A stretch of 64,000 nt of DNA from Haliclona indistincta (lineage: Eukaryota; Porifera; Demospongiae; Haplosclerida; Chalinidae): the NCBI GenBank assembly GCA_964017065.1, contig OZ024787.1, forward strand, positions 2,678,482 to 2,742,481, read 5' to 3'. The position numbers and the translations under genes are program-made. Numbering within the stretch: the stretch's first letter is position 1; every line of letters begins with the position of its first letter. Below are positions 1-10,115 of this stretch, piece after piece. Below the pieces are notes generated by a model. It made no database searches, was not told where the DNA came from, and was given only the letters and a program-made list of their open reading frames with translations.

Positions 1-191
1 CAGCAGATGAGGATGATGAAGATGACAAGACTCCACGATCAGCATCTCCACCATCAATGGTGTATGGCTCTAGTAGAGGAGAACATCAGTCTGTACTGGA
101 GTTTACACTTGACGATCAAGAGCAGGAGTCTCTCTCTCCGGTGCTGATGGAGAGGGAACCACTACTGTTTGATACTAACATGAAGTCCTGA
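1..191 (+). CDS. 3' end of a beta-helix/multi-TM surface protein gene (partial)
   Basis: The frame opening at base 3 runs 62 codons to TGA at 189-191 and closely matches the last 62 residues of the intact gene ending at 5574. Both have an acidic stretch (ADED.), then RSASPPSMVYGSSRGEHQ and a tail ending EREPLLFD. This is the cytoplasmic C-terminal tail of a paralogue whose body lies left of the window. Similarity to the intact copy continues past the stop, so whole gene units were duplicated in tandem. The tail is rich in Ser, Pro and acidic residues and would lie inside the cell, given the upstream TM segments in the paralogue. Function unknown. Confidence 0.85.
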   Translation, partial: ADEDDEDDKTPRSASPPSMVYGSSRGEHQSVLEFTLDDQEQESLSPVLMEREPLLFDTNMKS

Positions 192-480
192 CTTTTTTCA
201 CGGTTATTGCTGCCATTTAGTTACACTTCTGTGTTGTTTGTTGTAAGTGACCAAAAGTGGATTTTTTGCAATGTCTAATGTTATTATAACATAATTATGT
301 TCATTATAAGTTGGACACTGTTCTATGTCACTGACTTGTTATTACGCATTACAACGAGGCATTGTGTGTAAAAGATGGCCAGAAAACATAGTAATAGCAA
401 TATATAGTGTCTAGGATGAAACACTCACATGTTAGATGTGATGTGCATATTGAACAGTGTATAGAATGCCTTCTCTTGAT
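192..480 (+). repeat. Duplicated 3' flank, partner of 5575-5855
   Basis: Non-coding DNA after the stop codon aligns with 5575-5855. Shared blocks include TTACAACGAGGCATT, CCAGAAAACATAG and GTGTCTAGGATGAAAC. Similarity fades around 480. It marks the 3' boundary of the tandem duplication unit. Confidence 0.75.
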
Positions 481-728
481 TGATATGACTATTACATGGA
501 GAGCTAGACATTAGGTATGTGAAATAGTTATACTACCTCACTGTTGACATTGCTTGACAGGAGATTCCTATCTTTTAGTTGTATGATACCTCTGTTGATG
601 GCGTACAAATTTAGTGCTGTCACATGCTTTGTTCTTATTCTTTGTTAAGAACTAAGTGCTCAAACTAGCAACACAAAGTCAGCAATTTTTTGGATTTAAG
701 TATATCTTACTGCATCCCTGCGAGTGCA

Positions 729-780
729 ATATCCGATTTATACAACTGAGCTTGAGGGAATGGTTGTATAAATCGGATAT
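729..780. repeat. Perfect 18-bp inverted repeat (hairpin)
   Basis: ATATCCGATTTATACAAC at 729-746 is perfectly inverted at 763-780 around a 16-base loop. No coding context. It may be the core of a short foldback element or a cruciform-forming site. The rest of 481-1059 shows no gene. Confidence 0.6.
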
Positions 781-1059
781 GGAACGAGCGGGGTTGTATT
801 AACAAATATTTTTCCGGTTCGACCTACTCACGTGAGCTCGCACTGGGTCGATCGAGCAAATGGACTCTCCCGTTAGCTAGTTACAGCGCTCTCTGTAGCC
901 TTCACACACAACTGGAACTTCCCGAAAGCCAGCTAACGATGTGTAATGTGAACCTTAATGTTGCTAGAAAGGTAAGAACCCAAATGAGCGGTTTTTTTCA
1001 TTTCTGTATCTGACCCAAACATCGAGTTTGTTATCAACGCACGTCTTATGGCCTGTTTC

Positions 1060-1400
1060 TTTAGCACTCACCCTTACAACCAAACTGGATGATGTTCTAA
1101 GGAGGATGTCAATGCTTACATTATCATTACTGTAATTGTTGGTATTCATTCTCTTTGGTTTTTCATGAATGGTATATGAAAACATTCATGTATGTGCTCT
1201 TGAATGCTTTATCTTCTCAACATGTTTCTTCTCAGCATTTTTACTTTGACAACTGTTTCTCTTGACTCAATTAAGTAACTACCCTATTGCAACCATTTCT
1301 TCAGTCAGTATTTCTTTAGGAGTGTCCTGGCCGATCTTTTCACCTCAGTGTCTTCTTTTTAAGAATAGGAAAATTAAGCAGTAGAGACTAGAGAGCATGA
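1060..1400 (+). pseudogene. Relic of the beta-helix/multi-TM gene (last TM segments)
   Basis: Interrupted similarity to 5005-5330 of the intact gene: a block with AAGGAGGAT followed by TGTCAATGCTT, then GGTTTTTCATGAATGG, then a stretch ending TTTCTCTTGACTC, and finally GGAAAATTAAG. Frameshifts and stop codons break it, and the N-terminal beta-helix part is missing. The short minus-strand ORF overlapping it is a shadow. It sits between the partial copy at 1-191 and the intact copy at 1756, so at least three copies existed here. The stretch 1401-1755 to the next start holds no recognisable feature. Confidence 0.7.
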
Positions 1401-1755
1401 TCTGTTAAGATAGGTGTGTTTTTGATTATTATAACACTTGACTGATAGACAAGACTTAAATACTTAATTCTCAGTTGCCAAGTTCAGTTAAAAACACTTC
1501 AGGTCAATTTGCAACTTGTAACAAAGGACACTTTTGTGACTATTACAAAATGTTTGAATTTTTATTTAGTGAATAACCCAAACATTGTTTGTTTAACAAC
1601 ATGTTTGCACCAATAAACTCCTCTCACTTCACTACTATTTATCTTTCTTATGACTTCGCAGAATGTATGTGTAGTCTGTGTGAAACACACCTTGCTCTTC
1701 TAAAGAAAGTAATTACTTCTGCAGTGAAAGTAACAAACCTGTAGTCAAAACATAC

Positions 1756-4700
1756 ATGATTTATTTAAACCAGTTTATTCAGTATCAAAAGGTACTGATG
1801 GGTATCATACAGCAAGTAATGGTTGCACTACCAGTGTTGCTGTTGTTGACTGCACCTCTCACTGCCTTCACCGCTAATGTCTACTATGTCACAGCTGATG
1901 ATGCAGCTGGTCATGAGCAGTCATGTCCTCCACACCAGATATGCCACAACCTCTCCTACTACATCTCCCAACCTGACCACTACTTCACCTCTGACACTGC
2001 CATCATCTTCTTGGAAGGTCAGCACAGCTTTGACAGAGAGGATCTTGTGCATGTCAATAATGTACACAAGCTGACTGTGAAGGGACAAGGTGAGTGGCCG
2101 GTAGCAGGAGCTGAGGAGACTGTGATGCAGTCTACAGTCATTATCAACTGTACCAGAGGAAGAGGAGGATTCATCTTTGATTCTGGTTATGATATTACCA
2201 TTGAAGGTCTTACCATCACTAACTGTGGCCATCCTCATGATGGTGTATTCCAGTTTACAAATATCAGTAACCTTTTCTTTGATCAGAATTCGTTGCAGTT
2301 CATGTCAGGATATGGACTTATGGCTTCAAGTTGTGTGAGTGTTGTACTTTCTAACTGCTCTTTCTATCATTCAGTAGTGTGTTTAAAATCAGGTAGTGGA
2401 GTAGCTATTTATTACGGACGATCTTCACACAAAAACTATTCATTGGAGCTCACTTTTTCTAACTTCACTAAGTGTTATAATCCGCAATCAGGTGGAGGCA
2501 TTCAACTGCGCACCAGCACCTTTTCTAATCTTCCGATAAAAGCTATTCTTTCAAATTTGGTCGTGTCTCATAGTAGTGCAACATATAACGGTGGATGCCT
2601 ATCAGTGACATTGACGAATGATATGAAGACTTCTTTGGCAATTTTAAATAGTAGTTTCTTTAATTGTTCAGCACTTGAAAATGGCGGAGGTGTTTATATA
2701 TCTACCCATTCAACCGCTAATATCACTATTAAAAATACCAAATTAGTTGAGAATACCTTTTCTAGTGGAATAATTGACTCATTTTCAAGTGAACTGGTTT
2801 TGGTCTGTAGAGCAAATAACAATGTTCACTTTTCTTTATTAGACTCAACTATAATTCACACTAAAGCTTCGAACTCAGTTCTTTACGTGAAGCGTTGTCA
2901 TCATGTATCAGTGAATAATACGCAGCTAACAATGGCTAATCAGAGATTTTCTGGCTTCGACTTAGAATATTTGAGGACCGTAACTATCAGCAACACTCTT
3001 TTTCATGGATGTTACAATCTGCCTTCTGTACTTTTGGTATTGAAGCAGTTTGTAACGATTAAAAACTCAATTTTCTTCAACAACACTAATGGTCGCTCGG
3101 TCATCACATTTTATGAATCTAATAGTTGCATCACAGACTCCATTATATCAGATAACAGCATGGCTGGTATCACTGCTATACGGTGCAGTATTGACTTTCA
3201 TGGTCGCAACGTGATACAGAACAACAGATACACAGAGGGAGCTGGTATCACACTGATTTCACCTGGTGTCATCACAACGTATGATAAATTGTATTTCCTC
3301 AATAATACAGCCATAAATCATGGTGGAGCAATTCTGGTGATACCTGTATCGGATATTTTTACATTGCACGATGAAAGCATTGACACACATTGTTCTTTTG
3401 ATTTTTTCATCGATTCTTCTATATCATTTTCTGGCAACACTGCTGGGAGAGGTGGTGATAATGTATATGGGGCGACTCTTATAAATTGTGAAGCCGTAAT
3501 TGCTAACAAAGCTCCATATATTGGACGACGAAATGAAACTTCTTATTATTTTGACTCACGTCTTTTGAAATATTTTCACATTGCTGACACTGACAGACTT
3601 TCCTCCATGTCTTCTGATCCGATCATGGTCTGCTTCTGTATTACTGACAGACCAGACTGCTCTGATAGGACCCCACGTCACATACAAACATATCCAGGAC
3701 TAGAGATCAACACAACAATAGCAACAGTAGGATACTATGGTGGTACAAGTCCTGGTGTTGTACAGGTCAGTGCTCAAAATTCTAAACTGGTTCATTTCTA
3801 TGGTCAAACTGAGACTACTAGCTGTTTCCAACTTCACATTCTCCTAGAGAAAATGTCCTCATCAACAGCAATGGTTGATATCAAGGTGGACGGTGGTCTA
3901 CCAGACTGGGGTCTATCACTTATTGTGGACATGCTAGATTGTCCAGTAGGCTTTGTGGCTGTAAACCAGGCCTCAGGACAGCGTCAGTGTCACTGTGTTC
4001 CACTCTTGGCTGATAGTCATGTCCAATGTGATTTAACACTTGAGCCTTACAAGTTTGTGAGATCAGGTAACAGTTGGTTTGCCTACATCAATAACACTCA
4101 GTGTACAACTGGTACTACTAATTGTCCTTTTGACTACTGCAATCGATCGAATATCTCATTCGACATCATGGCACCAGATCGTCAGTGTTTAGGCAATAGA
4201 ACAGGTATACTGTGTGGACAATGCCAGTCTCACCTTAGTATCATGCTGGGATCGAACCGCTGTGGTACTTGCTCCAACTGGTATCTATTCTTGTTACCAG
4301 TGTTTGGCCTTGCTGGCATAGTGTTAGTGGCTGTGTTGATGTTCCTGAACTTGAGTGTCTCTGTTGGAACTATCAATGGACTACTGTTCTATGCTAATAT
4401 GGTGAAGCTAAATGAAGCTTTCTTCTTTTCAAACAGTAGTATTCCAGTAGTGAGCCAGTTCATCTCATGGCTGAACCTTGACCTTGGTATCGAAGTGTGT
4501 TTGTTTGATGGACTGGATGGCTACTGGAACACTTGGTTACAGTTCGCTTTTCCTGGTTACCTGTTTCTTCTCATGGGATGCATTATTGTGGGGTGCCGCT
4601 ACTCTGTGTGGCTTTGCAGGTTGTGTGGCTCTCATGCTGTCCCAGCACTAGCTACACTGTTTTTGATGTCTTACACTAAAATTCTACTCACAGTCACTAA

Positions 4701-5574
4701 TGCTCTTTCAATGTCTCAGCTGCCGTGCAATGACAGTATACTGACAGTGTGGAGTGTAGATGGGAATATTGAGTATGGCAGTAGTAAACACCTTATTCTG
4801 GTAGTGTTCTCTTGTTTTGTCCTGGTCATTGGTCTGACATATCCTGTTTTAGTGTTGTGTGCTCCTTTGTTAGAGAGATACAGTGACAAGTGCATCTTAC
4901 AGCAGTGTAGGTGGAATTTTGTGGCAAGGTTAAAGCCACTGTTAGATGCTTATGGAGGACCTTACAAAGACAGGTATCGATTCTGGACAGGAGTGACTCT
5001 GATGGTGCGACTAACTCTCACTGTGACATTCTCCTTTACTTTAGGAGGATTGGCTGTTGTCAATGCTTGCATTATCAGCACGGTCATTATAGGAATTTTT
5101 ACTGCTTGGTTCTTTATGAATGGTGTGTATAAAAGTGTTTATATCAGTGCTCTTGAAGTGCTCTATCTTCTTAACTTATATCTACTGAGCATCGTTTGTG
5201 TGTCTATGTTTTCTCTTGACTTGAATAGCAAACGAACTGTAACTATCGTTTCAATTTGTGTGTCCTTAGTGGTATGTTTGGCAACCATTGCTGTGCATAT
5301 TAGGAAAAATCTTGAATTCCGGAAAATTAAGAGAAAGTTAGGTTTTAAAGATCGACCAGAGTATACAGCAGTTCCTCAGGTGGCAGCAGATGAGGACTAT
5401 GAAGATGACAAGACTTTACGATCAGCTTCTCCACCATCAATGGTGTATGGATCAAGTAGAGGAGAACATCAGTTTGTACTGGAGTTGAAACTTGATGATC
5501 AAGACCATGAGTCTCTCTCTCCAGTGTTGATGGAGAGGGAACCACTGCTGTTTGATAGTAACCTGACCTCATGA
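1756..5574 (+). CDS. Large beta-helix ectodomain protein with C-terminal multi-TM region
   Basis: A single uninterrupted frame of 1272 codons. Met-15 (ATG at 1798) is a likely alternative start, because a typical signal peptide follows it (VMVALPVLLLLTAPLTAFTA). Residues about 90-610 are rich in Asn, Ser, Thr and N-glycosylation sites and carry repeated short beta-strand units (ITIEGLTITNCG, VVLSNCSFYHS), the pattern of a right-handed parallel beta-helix. Residues about 760-880 are Cys-rich and end in a GILCGQCQ...C..C module. About seven hydrophobic segments follow (about 890-1190), then a roughly 85-residue acidic, Ser/Pro-rich cytoplasmic tail. It should be a glycosylated plasma-membrane protein. 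A receptor or adhesion role is inference. No intron is needed. I recognise the architecture as a repeated orphan type in early-branching animals but cannot name a gene. Confidence 0.85.
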   Translation: MIYLNQFIQYQKVLMGIIQQVMVALPVLLLLTAPLTAFTANVYYVTADDAAGHEQSCPPHQICHNLSYYISQPDHYFTSDTAIIFLEGQHSFDREDLVHVNNVHKLTVKGQGEWPVAGAEETVMQSTVIINCTRGRGGFIFDSGYDITIEGLTITNCGHPHDGVFQFTNISNLFFDQNSLQFMSGYGLMASSCVSVVLSNCSFYHSVVCLKSGSGVAIYYGRSSHKNYSLELTFSNFTKCYNPQSGGGIQLRTSTFSNLPIKAILSNLVVSHSSATYNGGCLSVTLTNDMKTSLAILNSSFFNCSALENGGGVYISTHSTANITIKNTKLVENTFSSGIIDSFSSELVLVCRANNNVHFSLLDSTIIHTKASNSVLYVKRCHHVSVNNTQLTMANQRFSGFDLEYLRTVTISNTLFHGCYNLPSVLLVLKQFVTIKNSIFFNNTNGRSVITFYESNSCITDSIISDNSMAGITAIRCSIDFHGRNVIQNNRYTEGAGITLISPGVITTYDKLYFLNNTAINHGGAILVIPVSDIFTLHDESIDTHCSFDFFIDSSISFSGNTAGRGGDNVYGATLINCEAVIANKAPYIGRRNETSYYFDSRLLKYFHIADTDRLSSMSSDPIMVCFCITDRPDCSDRTPRHIQTYPGLEINTTIATVGYYGGTSPGVVQVSAQNSKLVHFYGQTETTSCFQLHILLEKMSSSTAMVDIKVDGGLPDWGLSLIVDMLDCPVGFVAVNQASGQRQCHCVPLLADSHVQCDLTLEPYKFVRSGNSWFAYINNTQCTTGTTNCPFDYCNRSNISFDIMAPDRQCLGNRTGILCGQCQSHLSIMLGSNRCGTCSNWYLFLLPVFGLAGIVLVAVLMFLNLSVSVGTINGLLFYANMVKLNEAFFFSNSSIPVVSQFISWLNLDLGIEVCLFDGLDGYWNTWLQFAFPGYLFLLMGCIIVGCRYSVWLCRLCGSHAVPALATLFLMSYTKILLTVTNALSMSQLPCNDSILTVWSVDGNIEYGSSKHLILVVFSCFVLVIGLTYPVLVLCAPLLERYSDKCILQQCRWNFVARLKPLLDAYGGPYKDRYRFWTGVTLMVRLTLTVTFSFTLGGLAVVNACIISTVIIGIFTAWFFMNGVYKSVYISALEVLYLLNLYLLSIVCVSMFSLDLNSKRTVTIVSICVSLVVCLATIAVHIRKNLEFRKIKRKLGFKDRPEYTAVPQVAADEDYEDDKTLRSASPPSMVYGSSRGEHQFVLELKLDDQDHESLSPVLMEREPLLFDSNLTS

Positions 5575-5855
5575 CTTTTTCACGGTGATTGCTGACACTT
5601 AGTTCTGTATTGTTTGTAGTTAGTGTCAATGAATGATTATTATGCAATGTCTAATGTAATTATGACATAATGTACATTGTAGGTTGGACACTGTTTTATA
5701 TATCACTTACTTGTTATTATGCATTACAACGAGGCATTATGTGTAAACGATGACCAGAAAACATAGCAATAGCTATATGTATAGTGTCTAGGATGAAACA
5801 CCCACAAGTTAGATGTGATATGCATATTGAACAGTGTATAGACTGCCTTCTCTTA
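5575..5855 (+). repeat. Duplicated 3' flank, partner of 192-480
   Basis: Non-coding copy of the region after the first paralogue's stop, with scattered substitutions and indels. From about 5860 to the next gene at 5998 nothing is recognisable. Confidence 0.75.
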
Positions 5856-5997
5856 AGTTAAACTGTAGCATTTAAACGCTACCATCATTATAATTTATCC
5901 CTACTATTTCATGGCTGATATATTGCTGATAATACTGCCATGATTGTACTGTCACAACTGGAGACAGAGCAAGTACAGTAACCCTCTATGCACGAGT

Positions 5998-7034
5998 CTA
6001 GTTATCAAAATGTTTCTTGTTTTTTGTTATTAGTCCATCTGCTGAATGAATTATAGAGCATATCCACACCAGCTTACTAGCATGCTACAGAGAATGAAAG
6101 TAAAAATAATTAAAATGTTTTCCAAAGTGCTCACATGGCAACAGAAGGCAACCACAATGGAGAACATCTGAACCTGGGCTAGTATGACTAGAATGTTATT
6201 ATCAGGATTAGGATTTATTAAGTCAGTAGTTAATAAAACTGTTATCCATAGTGATGCTCCAATACTCACTAAAAACACAGACTCCGCAAGTCTCTTCTGC
6301 AGACAAAGTAAAGGAGTAATAACTGTTAATAGTTGAATCACCCACAAATAGGGACAGAACATTGTGCTCAGTCTATAAGATAGTTTTTCAGCCTGACGTC
6401 ATAAAAGTATGGCTTAAATAAAGGGATGCACATTTAATCATAGTCAAAATGACCTGAGATGACAACTGATGATTGTGAACTGTGATTACAATCATTTGAC
6501 ATGCATGCTACAAGTATGTTTGCCGCTCACATAGATTGTATTGGCGTTGATTTAAAAGCTCTAAACAGATCTACATTGTCTTGGCAAGCTTCTCGATGTA
6601 TCCTCAAAATAATTTAAAGTGAAAAAAATTGTGTTTTATCACTACAAACACCCTTCACTAATTTTTGACTTTGACCGGTCAAGGTTTTATTTGAACTTAA
6701 AAGGATACAGCAGAACCAATCCATTGATGCTTGTCCTTGGGTAGATGTATTTGCATTAGTCCAAGTACAGCTGCAGCTTTGTAGCTCGCAACAGCAACAT
6801 ACTGTGGTGCAGTGACTGTTACTAGCGTGTCTCCTGTTATTTTAAGCCTGGCTCTACAACAAAGCATGCATTATAGATATTAAATTTATTTTTGCTTGCT
6901 TACCTGAAAGCTGGTACATGTTCTGTGTACACTAATGTAAAGAATATCAGTATTCCTAGGAATCCCAGCATAAACACATTTTCAACAACTAGGAGAACAG
7001 TAGCAACAATCTTAAGCACTATTCTTGAAGGCAT
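5998..7034 (-). CDS. T1: four-exon tetraspan membrane protein, sponge-type tandem family
   Basis: Spliced model (minus strand): exons 7034-6904, 6853-6709, 6296-6135 and 6084-5998, all GT-AG and phase-consistent, giving 174 aa. Exon 1 starts MPSRIVLKIVATV and encodes TM1. Exon 2 encodes TM2 and the family motif LGLMQIHLPKDK. Exon 3 encodes TM3 and TM4. Exon 4 is a short hydrophilic tail. Exon borders and phases equal those of T2, T3 and T4, which is the main evidence that the gene is real. Intron 2 is larger (412 bp) than in the paralogues (70 bp). I know no named family for it; it is a small four-pass membrane protein of unknown role. Confidence 0.72.
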
Positions 7035-7862
7035 GGCTGCTACACGAGGTGACTATGTACACTGTACAATACTTTAGTGATGTCTGCCTATATATTGGGC
7101 TATGTTTATGAATTAGAACCCAATGGAGCACATGCAAAGAAAACTGTTTGGTTTTTGGGAGTTGTAGTGGGATAACTTTGCATAAGCTGGCTTTCAACAG
7201 AAGCACATTGAGCCCATATATCAGGCAAGTGAAGATATAACTCTGTATTCACATAATGTAAACAGAGAAATCTTAACAAGGCTGCCGTATTAAATCTCGT
7301 GATAATCTCTACATACCACTTCCTAGCAGCAGTAGCGGCATTGCTAATACATGCTTTTACACGAAGAATAATTTCACTTAAGAGGGTGGGTACCCTTAAA
7401 TTATTGTTTTTGTAGGTAATACTGCATCTGAATCAGGACACCCACTTATATTAATGTAGGCAATGCATATGATCTACACTTTGTATGTATAACTAACCCT
7501 GACATCAGGACACCTCTCTAGTCAAATCACTATTGTAAACGCAGAAATTTTTGTCATGTAAAATTTTCACGTTTTTCTCAAGATGTACAGATTTTGGGTA
7601 AAATTTTGTTGCTCCAATAATATACATTTACGGTACTTGTGGATTCCGAGGGTGTCCGGAATAGAGGGGTCTCACTGTATACTAGTCTATCTATTGGTAG
7701 GTGAGTATACTTGAACTGTTTGAGTTGTTGATTTACTGTTGCAATGATGCAAATTCATACTTTGTGAATAAGTACTAGACTGTTGACATTTAACTACTTA
7801 TACATGCTGTTTGGTTGTGTACATTTCTATTTGAGAGATTCGTAACAAAGTTGTTTTTAAGT
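7035..7862. other. Intergenic between T1 and T2
   Basis: 828 bp between two same-strand paralogues. It must contain the T1 promoter and the T2 3' end. The sequence next to the T1 start (GTCTGCCTATAT at about 7081) has counterparts at T2 (about 8657) and T3 (about 12180), so the proximal upstream region was duplicated with the genes. No other feature seen. Confidence 0.5.
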
Positions 7863-8603
7863 TTATTTCAGTTCAAATGCGAGTGCTTCTTTGGTGGTAG
7901 TTTTCTGTTGATGTTGTTTTGGTTCGTCTGTCGAAGGCAGTACTGAGCTCTTCCACATCAGCATACTAGCAAGCTGTGTGAAGAATGAAAGTGAAACATT
8001 TTAAAATGCTGTTTTCTCAGTGTATTATGAAGTTACTTACGTAAAAACAGATGGTGACCACAAGGAACATAATCTGAAGCCAAGCTAGTATGACTAAGAT
8101 GTTATTGTCTTGAGTTGGATTTTCGAATTCAACAGCTGCCAAAGCCATTGTGCATATTGTTGCTCCAGCACACACAAAAAACACTAACTCTACAATGGTC
8201 TTCTGTATGGGCATGGTAAAGGCATGACAACAATAAGAACTTATAAATGTTTGAACACTTGTGGAAGGATACAACAAAACCAATCCATTGATACTTGTCT
8301 TTTGGTAGATGTATTTGCATTAGTCCAAGTACAGCTGCAACTTTGTAGCTCGCAACAGCAAGATAATGAGGTGTAATTACTGCTGCTAATGTAACTCCTG
8401 TTCTAGATAGTGGAAGCCTTGCCCTGCAGTACAACAATAAAAGCCTGTTTAAGCTTATTAACTGTTACAGAGTACCTGAAAAGGGCTACAAGTTTCGTGT
8501 TGGCTGTGAAGAATAGCAGTATTGCTAGAAACCCCAGCATGAATACATTTCCAGCGACAAGAAAAACAGTAGCAACAGTCTTGAGCACTTTCCTTGAAGG
8601 CAT
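7863..8603 (-). CDS. T2: four-exon tetraspan membrane protein (compact reference copy)
   Basis: Exons 8603-8476, 8423-8273, 8202-8041 and 7973-7863 splice to 184 codons (183 aa). Introns are 52, 70 and 67 bp with GT-AG ends. Predicted TM1 is about residues 8-36, TM2 about 58-77, TM3 about 95-115 and TM4 about 128-147. Residues 148-183 form a hydrophilic tail starting LASMLMWK. The start ATG is the shared MPSRKVLK of the family. No disabling change is seen. This copy has no insertions and serves as the template for recognising the element in T3. Function unknown. Confidence 0.75.
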
Positions 8604-8850
8604 TGTGTCTCACACAGTATGTTCTAGCTTTCTGCTATAGAAGGAACTTATGTAATCTACCTATATCGGGCTATTGAGATTGCTTATATGACAAAGTACA
8701 TATAATATTAACATTGGTAGCTGTGTACACAGCTTGTTTTGAAAATAATGATTGTTTACAATAACACAGTTGGTATCTGTAAAAACACATTAGTGTTGTA
8801 CAAAACAACATCTTTAAAATTGCTATTACTTATGAAAGCATACTTTTGTT

Positions 8851-9325
8851 AAGGTGGCGGTGCACTTAGTTAATATTCAACACTCACGCAACGTGCGTTT
8901 TATTAATAACTAGACTTTATAACTACAGCGATTTACATAACAGTATGGGGGAAATGATACATGAAGTGTCTGTGGCTGCTATCTCGACTGTCGAACATTA
9001 GATTGACGCGCTTCAAACGCAGCAGCATCTTGCTCACAGACGTATAGAGCGAATTTCCGTAATACGATCCAGAATTTTTTAAAAGAATTTTTTCTGGTCT
9101 AGGCTTGGCCGAACTTGAGATAACAGCCACAGACCGGTCTTTACTGGGCGAGCTCACTGCTCCACGTTAGCTAAATACTTCATGACTGAAACTTGCTATA
9201 ATTGATGTTTATCGATAGACTAAACAAAATCCATACTGGAGCATGCCTGTACAAAATACCATTGTACAGAAAATAAAGCTACTTGCAAAGTCATGAATCT
9301 CATTAAATTAGCGCACCGCCACCTT
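8851..9325. mobile_element. MITE with 16-bp GC-rich terminal inverted repeats
   Basis: AAGGTGGCGGTGCACT at 8851 is inverted, with one mismatch, at the right end (GCGCACCGCCACCTT, ending 9325). The flanks read TT on the left and AA on the right, so with the ends they form TTAAGG...CCTTAA, suggesting a TTAA target. About 475 bp, with no transposase coding. Short overlapping ORFs inside are not convincing. Confidence 0.6.
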
Positions 9326-9352
9326 AAACAACACATTTGTGATTATAGTTAA

Positions 9353-10046
9353 AGGTTACGGGATACCACTCCAAGTCATGAGCAACCAGAAAATGGTTAC
9401 CTAAAAAAATCTTGTACATGTTGGTTTGTTTGAACAAAACATTGCATATTCAGTCAGAGCAAAGACTGCACCTTGTTGTTTGCAAAAACAATGGCTAGAT
9501 GCGTTACCTTAGTGCGTTATGAAGTGTACGAAGCAATGAGCAGCTTCGTCGACTAAGAAATCAAAAATCTCATTGGGGGAATTCTGTAGCACGACTAGAC
9601 TTGGCATGCAGCTAGACAGCTAGGGGCCGACGGATCTTTTTTGATATCAGGTTTAGTTGCCGAGTTATATTCACGCACACACTGACAAGCTTTCAGTGTG
9701 TGCGTAAACATAACTCGGCAACTAAACCTGATATCGAAAAAAGGATCCGTCTGTTTCTAGATTACCAAGCTGTCTAGCTGCATGCCAAGTCTAGTCTTGT
9801 TACAGAATTCCCACAATGAGATTTTCGATTTCTTAGTTGATGAAGCTGCTCATTGCTTCATACACTTCGTAACGCACTATGGTAACGCATCTAGCCATTG
9901 TTTTTGCAAACGGCAAAGTGCGGTCTTAGCTCTGACTGGATATGCAATGCTTTGTTCGGCCAAACCAACACGCACGATGCTACAAGTGTTTTCTTCAGGC
10001 AACCATTTCTGCTTGCTCGTGAGTGGGCGTGGTGTATCTCGTAACC
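9353..10046. mobile_element. Long foldback element (arms about 335 bp) flanked by TTAA
   Basis: The left half 9353-9687 is inverted in the right half to 10046, with mismatches. Matching pairs include GGTTACGGGATAC with GTATCTCGTAACC, GGCATGCAGCTAGACAG with its complement at about 9769, and the central CGCACACACTGA/TCAGTGTGTGCG around 9690. TTAA occurs on both sides (9349-9352 and 10047-10050), consistent with a TTAA target duplication. The ORF 9782-10126 lies in the right arm and has no support as a gene. Confidence 0.7.
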
Positions 10047-10115
10047 TTAATACTTGTAGATTTCATCATATTTTTATCATGCATGTAAAAATGTTACTGA
10101 TTCATGTAAATAAAG

